Shown piece by piece: positions 49,138 to 56,950 of a stretch of DNA of 56,961 nt (its first letter is position 1; the number at the start of each line of letters is the position of its first letter). The stretch comes from Curtobacterium sp. MCBA15_001 (GTDB taxonomy: Bacteria; Actinomycetota; Actinomycetes; Actinomycetales; Microbacteriaceae): the NCBI RefSeq assembly GCF_001864835.1, contig NZ_MJGI01000002.1, forward strand, positions 1-56,961, written 5' to 3'. The notes beneath the pieces are model-generated. The model was given only the letters and a program-made list of their open reading frames with translations. It made no database searches and was not told the origin of the DNA. Made by a program: the position numbers and the translations under genes.

Positions 49138-49183
49138 ACGGACGGGAGGCCCGGTGCCAGCTGGCACCGGGCCTCCCGTCCGT
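49138..49183. terminator. 46-bp perfect palindrome, bidirectional terminator
   Basis: 23-bp arm ACGGACGGGAGGCCCGGT + GCCAG followed directly by its exact complement, with no mismatch and no loop, between the convergent CPBP and ABC ATPase genes. The most complete copy of the GACGGGAGGC palindrome family in the window. Confidence 0.85.
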
Positions 49184-49193
49184 CTGTCGTCGG

Positions 49194-51461
49194 CTACGCG
49201 ACGAGCGTCGCGACCCGCTCCGGGTAGTGGCACGCGGCCCGGTGGTCCACCGATCCGCCGCGGTGTGCGGCCTTCTCCGGGACCTCCTGCTGGCAGCGGC
49301 GTTTGTCGGCGTCCGGCAGCATCGCGTAGAGCGGGCACCGCGACCGGAAGCGGCATCCGGTCTGCCGCTCGGTCGGGCTGGGCGGGTCGCCGGGCAGCAG
49401 GATCGTCGTCCGGCTCCGCTCGAGGACCGGGTCCGGCACCGGGACGGCCGACATGAGCGCTGCCGTGTAGGGGTGCATCGGGCGTTCGAAGACCTCGTCG
49501 ACCGCCCCTTCCTCGACGGTGCGGCCGAGGTACATCACGCTGACCCGGTCCGCGACGTGCCGGATCACGGACAGGTCGTGCGAGACGAACAGGTACGACA
49601 GTCCCAGTCGGGCCTTGAGGTCGGCGAGCAGGTTGAGCACGCCGGCCTGGATCGAGACGTCGAGCGCCGAGACCGGTTCGTCGAGGACGACGAGCTCGGG
49701 CTCGGTCGCGAGCGCCCGGGCGATCGAGATGCGCTGCCGCTGGCCGCCGGAGAACTCGTGCGGGTAGCGGTCCGCCTCGGACGGCCGCAGTCCGACGAGT
49801 TCGAGCAGCTCGGGCACGCGATCCTGGATCCGGTCGGCACTGGCGCCCACCGCGCGGAGCGGTTCGGCGACCACGTCGTGGATGCTCATGCGCGGGTCGA
49901 GGCTGGCGGCCGGGTCCTGGAACACCATCGAGATCCGCTTGCGCAGCGCCCGCGCCCCGCTCTTGCTCGTGTCCACCGGGGCGCCGAAGAGCTCGACCGA
50001 GCCGTGCTCCGGCGCCTCGAGGTCCATGAGCTGGTGCAGCGTCGTGGACTTGCCCGATCCGGACTCCCCCACCAGGCCGAGCGTCTCGCCCTGCCGGATG
50101 TCCAGGTCGACCCCGTCGACGGCGAAGACCTCGCCGACCTTGCGGCGGAACACGGCGCCCTTGACGAGCGGGAAGGTCTTCGTCAGGCCCTCGACCTGCA
50201 CGACGGGGGTCCGGTCCGCGCGCGGGACGTGCGCGGTCGGGACGGCGTCGATCTCCGGGAGGTGGAAGATCGCGCCGGCGTCGGCGTGGGCCGCTGCGAC
50301 CTCGTCGGTGCGGTGGCAGGCGGCGGCGTGCGGGGTCGCGGTGCCGGCGCTGTTGCTCGGGTTCGTGCCGGTGCCGGTACCGGTGGCTGCGTTCGTGCCG
50401 GTTGTTGCGTTCGTGCTGGTTGTTGGGGACGTCCCGGTTGCTGCGTTCGTGCCGGTGCTCGTGGTTTCGGCCGGTCGGCCGGTCGCGACGTCGAGCACGC
50501 GGAGGGCTGGCTCGGTCCCGCGGCAGACGTCGGCAACCAGCGGGCACCGGTCGGCGAACGGGCAGGCGTCAGGCAGGCCGATCAGCGACGGCGGTGATCC
50601 CGGGATCGGCACGAGCGGCCCTCCGGTCGACTCGTCCAGCCGGGGCAGCGCCCCGATCAGACCGATCGTGTAGGGCATGCGGGGACGGGCGAACAGATCC
50701 ACGGCGCTGGCGGTCTCGACGATCCGGCCGGCGTACATCACCGCGATCCGGTCCGCGATCCCGGCGATCACGCCGAGGTCGTGGCTGACGAACACGAGCG
50801 CGGCACCGGTCTCGCGTTGCGCGGTCCGCAGCACGTCGATGATCTGCGCCTGGATCGTCACGTCGAGCGCCGTCGTCGGCTCGTCGGCCAGGATGACCTC
50901 GGGGTCGTTGGCCATCGCCATCGCGATCATCGCGCGCTGCCGCATGCCACCGGAGAACTCGTGCGGGAAGGCGTCGACCCGGGTGTCGGCCTGGGGGATG
51001 CCGACGAGCTGGAGCAGCTCGATCGCCCGGGCCCGGGCCTGCTGCTTCGTGCCACCGCGGTGGATGCGGACGGTCTCGGCGATCTGCTCGCCGATCGTGT
51101 ACACCGGCGTGAACGCGGACAGCGGGTCCTGGAAGACCATCGCGACCTTCGCGCCGCGCAGTCGGCTCATCTGCTTGTCGCTCCGGCCGACCAGCTGCTC
51201 GCCGTCGAGCTCGATCGAGCCGTCCACCCGCGTGGTGTCCGGCAGCAGCCCGAGGACGGCCAGGCTCGTGACGGACTTGCCCGAGCCGGACTCCCCCACG
51301 ATGCCGAGGACCTCGCCGCGCCGCAGTTCGAGGTCGACGCCGCGGACGGCGTGCACCTCGCCCCGCGGCGTCGGGAAGCGGACGTGCAGGTCGCGGACGC
51401 GCAGGATCGTGTCGGTGTCGGTGCCCGTCGAGCGGGTCGGTGTCGTTGCTTCGGTGCTCAT
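49194..51461 (-). CDS. Peptide ABC importer ATPase with two fused nucleotide-binding domains (DppD-DppF type)
   Basis: 755 residues. NBD1 (~20-270) has GESGSGKS at 56-63, FSGGMRQR and LADEPTTALD; NBD2 (~424-680) has GESGSGKST, FSGGQRQR and LDEPVSALD. Each is followed by the Cys-rich oligopeptide-transporter tail (CPFADRCPLV ... AACHRTDE; CRFRSRCPLY ... AACHYPE). In the first tail, about 50 residues of Thr/Asn/Gly/Ala repeats are inserted before the last Cys pair. DppD and DppF are usually separate proteins; here they are one. ATG51461 overlaps the stop of an 11-codon ORF as ATGA. Last gene of the operon. Confidence 0.95.
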   Translation of the reverse strand: MSTEATTPTRSTGTDTDTILRVRDLHVRFPTPRGEVHAVRGVDLELRRGEVLGIVGESGSGKSVTSLAVLGLLPDTTRVDGSIELDGEQLVGRSDKQMSRLRGAKVAMVFQDPLSAFTPVYTIGEQIAETVRIHRGGTKQQARARAIELLQLVGIPQADTRVDAFPHEFSGGMRQRAMIAMAMANDPEVILADEPTTALDVTIQAQIIDVLRTAQRETGAALVFVSHDLGVIAGIADRIAVMYAGRIVETASAVDLFARPRMPYTIGLIGALPRLDESTGGPLVPIPGSPPSLIGLPDACPFADRCPLVADVCRGTEPALRVLDVATGRPAETTSTGTNAATGTSPTTSTNATTGTNAATGTGTGTNPSNSAGTATPHAAACHRTDEVAAAHADAGAIFHLPEIDAVPTAHVPRADRTPVVQVEGLTKTFPLVKGAVFRRKVGEVFAVDGVDLDIRQGETLGLVGESGSGKSTTLHQLMDLEAPEHGSVELFGAPVDTSKSGARALRKRISMVFQDPAASLDPRMSIHDVVAEPLRAVGASADRIQDRVPELLELVGLRPSEADRYPHEFSGGQRQRISIARALATEPELVVLDEPVSALDVSIQAGVLNLLADLKARLGLSYLFVSHDLSVIRHVADRVSVMYLGRTVEEGAVDEVFERPMHPYTAALMSAVPVPDPVLERSRTTILLPGDPPSPTERQTGCRFRSRCPLYAMLPDADKRRCQQEVPEKAAHRGGSVDHRAACHYPERVATLVA
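50330..50465. repeat. Coding minisatellite in the fused ATPase gene
   Basis: Imperfect repeats of GTTGCGTTCGTGCCG and related phrases encode Thr-Asn-Ala-Thr-Gly units inside the Cys-rich tail of the first ATPase domain. All units keep the frame, so length can vary without breaking the protein. Confidence 0.75.
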
Positions 51462-51493
51462 GCGCCCGCTCCGGTTCCCGGTGCGGCGGTCAT
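51458..51493 (-). other. 11-codon relay ORF between permease and ATPase genes
   Basis: ATG at 51493 overlaps the TGA stop of the upstream permease gene as ATGA; the frame reads MTAAPGTGAGA and ends with TGA at 51460-51458, which overlaps the ATPase ATG as a second ATGA. A 17-bp direct repeat (51458-51474 and 51490-51506, 32 bp apart) shows that a duplication of a single ATGA junction created it. The product is probably unimportant; the ORF would let terminating ribosomes restart across the gap. Confidence 0.5.
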
Positions 51494-52500
51494 GCGCCCG
51501 CTCCGGCCTGGGTGTTCAACGCGGCCACGTCGACGGCCGCCTGGTTCTGGTCGCGACGACGGTTCCGCTTCTGACGCTTGCCGGTCGTGGACGTCGGGTC
51601 GAGGGCGTCCCGCAGACCGTCACCGATCAGGTTCGCGGCGATCGCGAAGACCACCAGGGCACCCGCTGCGAAGTAGAACAGCCACGGGCTGGTCAGCGCG
51701 TTGTCCTGGTTCTGGGCGATCAGGGTGCCGAGCGAGACGTCGGGCGCCTGCACGCCGAAGCCGAAGTAGCTCAGGGTGGTCTCACCGAGCACCGCGGTCG
51801 CGACCTGGATCGTGCCGTCGATGATGAGGAACGAGGCCACGTTCGGCAGCACGTGCCGGAAGATGATCCGGAACGGGCCGATCCCCATGTAGCGGGCGGC
51901 TCGGACGAACTCGCGCTCCTTGACGGACAGCGTCATCGACCGGACCACCCGCGCGGTGATCATCCAGCCGAACACGGTGATGAGCACCACGAGGACGATC
52001 CAGCCGGCGTTCTGGATGCGCGGGCTGATGATCGCGATGATGAGGAACGACGGCAGCACGAGCAGCATGTCGACGAAGAACATCACGATCCGGTCGACCC
52101 AGCCGCCGAAGTACCCGGCGGCAGCGCCGGTGATCGCGGCGATGGCGGTCGAGAACACGGCGACGAGCAGGCCGATGAGCAGGCTCTTCTGCATCCCGCG
52201 GGCGGTCTGCGCGAAGACGTCCTGCCCGATGTTGTTCGTCCCGAACCAGTGCGCGGCGCTCGGCGGTCGGGTGAAGGACGTGTAGTCGATCTGCGAGTAC
52301 TGCCACGGGCTGACCAGCGGGCCGATGAAGGCGAAGGCGAACAGCAGCAGCACCACGATCGTGCCGACGCCGGCGCCCCGGTTCATGAACAGGCGTCGGG
52401 CGGTCTGCGTGAAGCGGTTGCCCTGCCGGACGGCGCGGGCCGGGGTGTCGCTCCGGGCGACGAGCGTCGGGTCGACGGGCTCGATGCGGGTGTCGGTCAT
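51490..52500 (-). CDS. Peptide ABC importer permease (DppC/OppC type)
   Basis: 336 residues. An N-terminal cytoplasmic part is followed by a first helix (~47-65), an extracellular loop (HWFGTNNIGQDVFAQ, the OppC_N signature), and five further helices, with the EAA coupling loop near EREFVRAARYMGIGPFRIIFRHVLPN. The C-terminus is basic, then Ala/Gly-rich. ATG52500 lies one base after the DppB-type stop, so both are co-translated. Ends GAGA followed by TGA, the motif that is duplicated in the relay ORF. Confidence 0.95.
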   Translation of the reverse strand: MTDTRIEPVDPTLVARSDTPARAVRQGNRFTQTARRLFMNRGAGVGTIVVLLLFAFAFIGPLVSPWQYSQIDYTSFTRPPSAAHWFGTNNIGQDVFAQTARGMQKSLLIGLLVAVFSTAIAAITGAAAGYFGGWVDRIVMFFVDMLLVLPSFLIIAIISPRIQNAGWIVLVVLITVFGWMITARVVRSMTLSVKEREFVRAARYMGIGPFRIIFRHVLPNVASFLIIDGTIQVATAVLGETTLSYFGFGVQAPDVSLGTLIAQNQDNALTSPWLFYFAAGALVVFAIAANLIGDGLRDALDPTSTTGKRQKRNRRRDQNQAAVDVAALNTQAGAGA

Positions 52501-52501
52501 G

Positions 52502-53485
52502 TCAGGCCCTCCGGACGCGCGGGTCGAGTGCGGCGGTGGCGACGTCGGCCAGGAACCCGGCGATCAGCACCACCACGGCCGCGAACAGCGTGTACGCCGT
52601 CACGACGTTGACGTCGTTGTTGTTCACCGCGTCGATGAACCAGGACCCCAACCCGTTCCACGCGAAGATCTTCTCGGTCAGGGTCGCGCCGGTCAGGATC
52701 CCGAGGAACCCGTAGGCGAACAGTGTCGTCATCGGGATGAGCGCCGTTCGGAGCCCGTGCTTGAAGGTGGCCCGACCGCGGGTGAGCCCCTTCGCCCGTG
52801 CCGTCCGCAGGAAGTCCGAGCCGAGCACGTCGAGCATCGTCGCGCGTTGGTACCGGCTGTAGATCGCGATCAACCCCACCGCGATCGAGATCGTCGGCAA
52901 CAGCAGGTGCGCGCCGCGGTCGAGCAGGAGCGTCCATGCCGACCCGTCGAGCCCCGGGGTGGCCTCACCCGTGAAGTTGATGATCTGGCTGCCCGCGTCC
53001 TGGTTGAGCTTCGTCGCCCCGATCTTCAGGAAGACCGCCGTCAGGAACACGGGTGTGGAGAACAGGATGATCGAGATCGCCGCACTCACCCGGTCGGAGA
53101 TCTTGTACTGCCGGATCGCGTTCCAGACGCCGAGCAGCACCCCGAGCAGGATGCCGGCGACCGACCCCACCAGGAGCAGCCGGAGACTCACCCCCAGCCG
53201 CGGGAAGAACTGCTCGTTCACCGAACGGTCCTGGATCGTCTGGCCGAGGTCGCCGTGCACGACGTCCCCGAGCCAGTGCGTGTACCGGATGACGACCGGC
53301 GTCTTGTCGTTGACGCCGATGTCGTCGAGCTTGGCGTCGATGACCTGTGCCGAGGGCGCCGGGTTGCGCTGCGCGTACACGGAGCGGGGACTGAACGTGG
53401 CTGACGCCAGGAAGTAGGTCAGCGAGGTCGCGATGAAGACGAGCACGACGTAGTACACGAATCGACGCGCCAGGAAGCGGATCAT
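52502..53485 (-). CDS. Peptide ABC importer permease (DppB/OppB type)
   Basis: 327 residues, six membrane helices. The first helix (RRFVYYVVLVFIATSLTYFL) is followed by a ~75-residue periplasmic loop with HWLGDVVHGDLGQTIQD, the BPD_transp OppB signature, and the EAA loop reads SDFLRTARAKGLTRGRATFKHGLR. It pairs with the DppC-type subunit. First gene of the importer operon; ATG53485 is leaderless (TAAGGT plus 6). It is divergent from the binding-protein gene, with a 143-bp shared promoter region. Confidence 0.95.
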   Translation of the reverse strand: MIRFLARRFVYYVVLVFIATSLTYFLASATFSPRSVYAQRNPAPSAQVIDAKLDDIGVNDKTPVVIRYTHWLGDVVHGDLGQTIQDRSVNEQFFPRLGVSLRLLLVGSVAGILLGVLLGVWNAIRQYKISDRVSAAISIILFSTPVFLTAVFLKIGATKLNQDAGSQIINFTGEATPGLDGSAWTLLLDRGAHLLLPTISIAVGLIAIYSRYQRATMLDVLGSDFLRTARAKGLTRGRATFKHGLRTALIPMTTLFAYGFLGILTGATLTEKIFAWNGLGSWFIDAVNNNDVNVVTAYTLFAAVVVLIAGFLADVATAALDPRVRRA

Positions 53486-53491
53486 TCCGAC

Positions 53492-53497
53492 ACCTTA
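53492..53497 (-). promoter_or_regulatory. -10 hexamer of leaderless importer operon promoter
   Basis: TAAGGT on the minus strand, 6 bases (GTCGGA), then ATG53485. Confidence 0.6.
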
Positions 53498-53595
53498 CGA
53501 CCCCGATTGTTTCCGGCAGATCACGCGGACCGTCCGGCCGGGTAACGATTGATGGTTCGAACGCGAAATGTTCTCTCACCCCCGCGGGAGGGTCA

Positions 53596-53601
53596 TAAGG
53601 T
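53596..53601 (+). promoter_or_regulatory. -10 of binding-protein promoter
   Basis: TAAGGT 27 bases before ATG53629, leaving a short leader with a GAGGGG ribosome site. The same hexamer is used by the divergent operon, but there it is leaderless, which could set the high binding-protein to permease ratio typical of importers. Confidence 0.5.
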
Positions 53602-53628
53602 GAGTCCCAACTTCACGAGGGGAACACA

Positions 53629-55311
53629 ATGAAGCACGGGAAATTCCTCGCGGTGACGGCGGCCCTCGCCGGGATCGCACTCGCCGTCACGGGCTGCTCC
53701 GGCGGATCCGGCGGCTCCGGTGGCTCCAGCTCGAGCGACTCCGGCAAGAAGACCCTGCCGACCTCGGCGCAGATCAACGCGCAGCCGGTCTCGGACCTGC
53801 AGGACGGCGGCACGCTCCGTCTGCCGATCTCGCAGTGGGTCTCGCAGTGGAACTACAACCAGGTCGACGGACCGCTGGTCGACGCCTCGACGATCGAACA
53901 GGCGACGATGCCGTTCATCTACACGATCGACGGCAAGGGCGCCCCGACGCTGGACACGGACTACGTGTCCAAAGCCGAGGTCACCAGCCAGGACCCGCTC
54001 ACGATCGAGTACACGATCAACGACAAGGCGAAGTGGAACGACGGTTCGCCGATCACGTGGCGTGACTTCGAGAACGAGTGGAAGACCACCAACGGCACCG
54101 ACAAGGACTACCTGATCGCAGGGTCCACCGGGTACGAGGACATCGACTCCGTCACCCAGGGTGCCACCGAGCAGGACGTCGTGGTGAAGTTCGCCACCCC
54201 GTTCTCCGACTGGAAGTCGCTGTTCAGCCCGCTCTACCCGGCCAGCCAGACCAGCACGCCCGACCAGTTCAACAACAACTACAAGGGCAAGGTCCCGGTC
54301 TCCTCCGGTCCGTACAAGATCACGGACCTCAACGAGACCGCCGGCACCGTCACGATGAAGCCGGACGAGAACTGGTGGGGTGACAAGCCCAAGCTCGACC
54401 AGGTCATCTTCCGCTCGCTCGACGGCAACGCCGACGTGGACGCGTACCTGAACAAGGAGATCGACTCCGTCCTCACGACGACGTCGGAGCGCTTCGACCG
54501 CGTCAAGAACGCGAAGAACACGAAGATCCTCGCCTCGACGTCCGCGCAGTACACCCACGTCGACTTCTCGACGAACGGTCTGCTCAAGGACAAGGAACTC
54601 CGTCTGGCGATCCAGCACGCGGTGAACCGCGACGCCCTGGCGCAGGTCATCGGCGGGACACTCCCCTACAAGCTCGGCACGCTCGACAACCACCTGTTCC
54701 TGTCCACGGACAAGGGCTACAAGTCGAACATCGACCCGAACGCCACCTTCGACGTCGAGAAGGCGAAGAAGATCCTCGACGACGACGGGTGGAAGACCGA
54801 CGGCACCTACCGCACCAAGGACGGCAAACAGCTCGCGATCGCCATCACGATCCCGTCCGGTGCCCCGACCTCGCAGCAGTTGGCGCAGGTCATGCAGCAG
54901 CAGCTGAAGGAGATCGGCGTGAAGCTCACGCTGAAGTCCGTCGCCACCGACGACTTCTTCACCCAGTACGTCACGCCGGGCAACTACGACATGACGATCT
55001 TCGTCTGGGGTGGCACCGGCTTCCACTCCAGCAGCGCGACGATCTACACGTCGGGTGACGTCGGCCAGAACTACGGCCGCGTCAGCTCGAGCACGATCGA
55101 CACGCTGACGAAGCAGGCCCTCTCCGAGCCCGACTCGGACAAGGCCAACGTCATCTGGAACAAGATCGACAAGCAGGTCTGGGCGATCGGGCACTCCATG
55201 CCGATCACCGCCAAGCCCGCGCTCGTCGCGCAGAACCCGAAGCTCGCCAACTACGGCGCCTTCGCGGGAGCACAGAACATCGACTGGACCAAGGTCGGCT
55301 TCACCAAGTAG
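53629..55311 (+). CDS. Peptide-binding lipoprotein of ABC importer (SBP family 5)
   Basis: 560 residues. A lipoprotein signal with lipobox AVTGC (Cys23) and a Gly/Ser linker lead into a family 5 solute-binding protein: KWNDGSPITWRDFENEWK, SGPYKI, the LRLAIQHAVNRDALAQV motif and a C-terminal lobe. It captures peptides outside the membrane for the divergent DppB/DppC/fused-ATPase importer. A good GAGGGGAA ribosome site precedes the ATG. The position near typA matches that of the family 5-like lipoprotein LpqW in mycobacteria, which is not a peptide transporter, so the substrate deserves care. Confidence 0.95.
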   Translation: MKHGKFLAVTAALAGIALAVTGCSGGSGGSGGSSSSDSGKKTLPTSAQINAQPVSDLQDGGTLRLPISQWVSQWNYNQVDGPLVDASTIEQATMPFIYTIDGKGAPTLDTDYVSKAEVTSQDPLTIEYTINDKAKWNDGSPITWRDFENEWKTTNGTDKDYLIAGSTGYEDIDSVTQGATEQDVVVKFATPFSDWKSLFSPLYPASQTSTPDQFNNNYKGKVPVSSGPYKITDLNETAGTVTMKPDENWWGDKPKLDQVIFRSLDGNADVDAYLNKEIDSVLTTTSERFDRVKNAKNTKILASTSAQYTHVDFSTNGLLKDKELRLAIQHAVNRDALAQVIGGTLPYKLGTLDNHLFLSTDKGYKSNIDPNATFDVEKAKKILDDDGWKTDGTYRTKDGKQLAIAITIPSGAPTSQQLAQVMQQQLKEIGVKLTLKSVATDDFFTQYVTPGNYDMTIFVWGGTGFHSSSATIYTSGDVGQNYGRVSSSTIDTLTKQALSEPDSDKANVIWNKIDKQVWAIGHSMPITAKPALVAQNPKLANYGAFAGAQNIDWTKVGFTK

Positions 55312-55326
55312 CACCAGCAGCACACC

Positions 55327-55359
55327 ACGGGGTCGGACGCACCGCGCGTCCGGCCCCGT
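55327..55359 (+). terminator. Terminator of binding-protein gene
   Basis: 14-bp stem (55327-55340 with 55346-55359, one G-T pair) and a 5-base loop, 15 bp after the stop. Confidence 0.75.
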
Positions 55360-55431
55360 CGTGCTCGGTGCGGGCTCCCGGTTCCCGGGTGCCGTGCAGC
55401 GCGCCGTCGGTCGGGGCACATGCCCGGGTCC

Positions 55432-55437
55432 TACCGT
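55432..55437 (+). promoter_or_regulatory. -10 hexamer of leaderless peroxiredoxin promoter
   Basis: TACCGT, 6 bases (GTGCCC), then ATG55444. Confidence 0.6.
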
Positions 55438-55443
55438 GTGCCC

Positions 55444-55923
55444 ATGAGCATCCCCGCGGTCGGTGACCCGGCACCGACGTTCACCCTCCCGGGCATGATC
55501 ATCCGTGACGGCGTGCGTTCGGACGCCGAGTACGACCTGGCGTCCGAGTACGGCCGCACCGTCGTGCTGGCGTTCTACCCCGGCGATGCGACTCCGGTGT
55601 GCACGGCCCAGCTCTGCAGCTACCAGCAGGAGCTCGACGACTTCGACGATCTGGGCGCCGTCGTGTGGGGCATCAGCCCGCAGGCGTTGGACTCGCACGA
55701 GACCTTCGCCCGCGGCGCGTCGCTCACGTTCCCGCTGCTCAGCGACATCGCCAGCGCGGTCGTCCGTGACTACGGCGTCCACGTGCCAGGGCTCGGTCTG
55801 CGTCGATCCGTCTTCGTGATCGGGCCGGACGGGATCCTCCGCTGGCGCCACGTCGGACTCGTGGGTCTGCGCTTCCCGAAGGCCGCCGCGATCCGCGCAC
55901 AGATCGAGCAGCTGGTCGCGTGA
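55444..55923 (+). CDS. Peroxiredoxin (AhpC/TSA, Bcp/AhpE-like)
   Basis: 159 residues with a thioredoxin fold. The peroxidatic motif reads FYPGDATPVCTAQLC: the Pro-x-x-x-Thr/Ser-x-x-Cys region gives Cys52 as peroxidatic, and Cys57 five residues later could be the resolving cysteine as in Bcp-type proteins. It reduces peroxides in the cytoplasm using thiols or thioredoxin. Leaderless ATG. It stands alone after the importer terminator. Confidence 0.92.
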   Translation: MSIPAVGDPAPTFTLPGMIIRDGVRSDAEYDLASEYGRTVVLAFYPGDATPVCTAQLCSYQQELDDFDDLGAVVWGISPQALDSHETFARGASLTFPLLSDIASAVVRDYGVHVPGLGLRRSVFVIGPDGILRWRHVGLVGLRFPKAAAIRAQIEQLVA

Positions 55924-55965
55924 CCCTTCGGCGTGTCGTACCGGCAAGTTTCTCGATCTGAGGTA

Positions 55966-55994
55966 TTGACACCCGAACTGGGGTCCAGGACCAT
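55966..55994 (+). promoter_or_regulatory. Consensus-like promoter in gap after peroxiredoxin
   Basis: TTGACA (55966-55971), a 17-bp spacer, then GACCAT (55989-55994). A perfect -35 is rare in this window, and the promoter has no open reading frame directly downstream. Confidence 0.5.
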
Positions 55995-55995
55995 C

Positions 55996-56165
55996 GTGGG
56001 TACGAGAGGTCCCGAAAGGGCTTGTCTCCCCGGGGAATCGGGTCGCCAGCTGGTACGCGCAAGGCGTTTCACGTCCGCTCGGCAGGCGTCCCCGGGGAGG
56101 CACTCGCCCGAACCGGACTCGCCCGTGCTGCGCTCCTCCGGTTGCCGTACTCCTACGATTGCAGG
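55996..56165 (+). ncRNA. Candidate structured RNA or long leader before PH-domain gene
   Basis: Downstream of a TTGACA promoter, about 165 bp can fold: CCCGAAAGGG makes a small hairpin and CTCCCCGGGGA near 56028 is complementary to TCCCCGGGGAG near 56089-56099, enclosing a ~50-nt domain. I do not recognise a known riboswitch or small RNA family. The PH-domain gene also has its own leaderless promoter at 56154, so this RNA need not be its leader. Confidence 0.3.
56154..56159 (+). promoter_or_regulatory. -10 hexamer of leaderless PH-domain gene promoter
   Basis: TACGAT, 6 bases (TGCAGG), then ATG56166. Confidence 0.6.
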
Positions 56166-56735
56166 ATGAGCGCCTCCCCCGGACCCGACACCACACGGAT
56201 CGTCGCCCCCGGGATGCGGACCCTCGCCGTCGCACTGTGGGTCGTCGCCGTCGTACTCCTGGTGCTCGGCTTCGTCGTGCGCGGTCAGACGTCCGCGTGG
56301 CTCGTCCCGGTCCCGAGTGCGTGCATCGCGTTCGTCGCCTGGGCCGTGCTCTGGCGTCCGCGCCTCGAGCTCACGCACGACGCCCTCGTCGTGGTCGACG
56401 TCCGCCGGACCTCGTCCTACGCCTGGCCGCGGGTCGCCGGCGTCCGGACGAAGTACGGCCTCGAGGTCCAGTCCACCGAACCCGACCGCCGCACCTGGAT
56501 CGCGCCGCGTCCGACGGCGCGGCTGCGGATCGACCGGCCGGGAGGCTCGGTGCCGGCAACCGTCGACACCGCGGCTGCTGAGGTGCTCGCCCGGGTCCCC
56601 GTGGCGGCCGCGCAGGACGGCCCGCCTCCGGCGACCGTGGCCGCGCTGCCGATCGTCCACAGGGTGCACGGCTGGTCGATCCTCGCGATGATCATCCTCG
56701 GCATCGCCGCGTCCATGGCTGCCGCGCGCCTGTAG
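56166..56735 (+). CDS. PH-domain membrane protein
   Basis: 189 residues. Two membrane helices (~18-37 and ~43-60) are followed by a bacterial PH-like beta domain (RLELTHDALVVVDVRRTSSYAWPRVAGV, the bPH pattern with Trp) and a final C-terminal helix (~168-186). Function unknown. The open frame extends upstream, but the ATG at 56166 fits the leaderless promoter and the family-typical start MSASPGP. The last gene in the window; it is followed by two copies of the 55-bp element. Confidence 0.88.
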   Translation: MSASPGPDTTRIVAPGMRTLAVALWVVAVVLLVLGFVVRGQTSAWLVPVPSACIAFVAWAVLWRPRLELTHDALVVVDVRRTSSYAWPRVAGVRTKYGLEVQSTEPDRRTWIAPRPTARLRIDRPGGSVPATVDTAAAEVLARVPVAAAQDGPPPATVAALPIVHRVHGWSILAMIILGIAASMAAARL

Positions 56736-56789
56736 TCCCACTCGCTCCCCCGACGCTGGCGGACTGCCTGGCGGTGCGCATCCCACGCC

Positions 56790-56950
56790 GAGCGGGCGTT
56801 TCTGCACGGTGTCGCGCTCTCGCACTCCGCCGTTCCGCCCGCTCAGCACCCGTCCGCCCGCTCCTCGTCACCCGCGCCACCGCCCCGTCACCCGCGAGCG
56901 GGCGAGGTGTCGCAGTCGCGCCGCCGGCCACTCCGCGCTTCCGCCCGCTC
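56790..56950. repeat. Two more 55-bp inverted-repeat elements
   Basis: Copies at 56790-56844 and 56896-56950, again exactly 55 bp with GAGCGGGCG start and TTCCGCCCGCTC end, 51 bp apart. CAC at element positions 34-36 is kept in both; GGT at 19-21 is kept in the first and is AGT in the second. Same orientation as the array at 3006-3673. The array may continue past the window edge. Confidence 0.88.

Noticed and set aside
53593..56235. 880-codon frame opposite the binding-protein and peroxiredoxin genes
   Set aside because: Shadow of two clear genes with a lipobox and a peroxidatic Cys motif on the plus strand.
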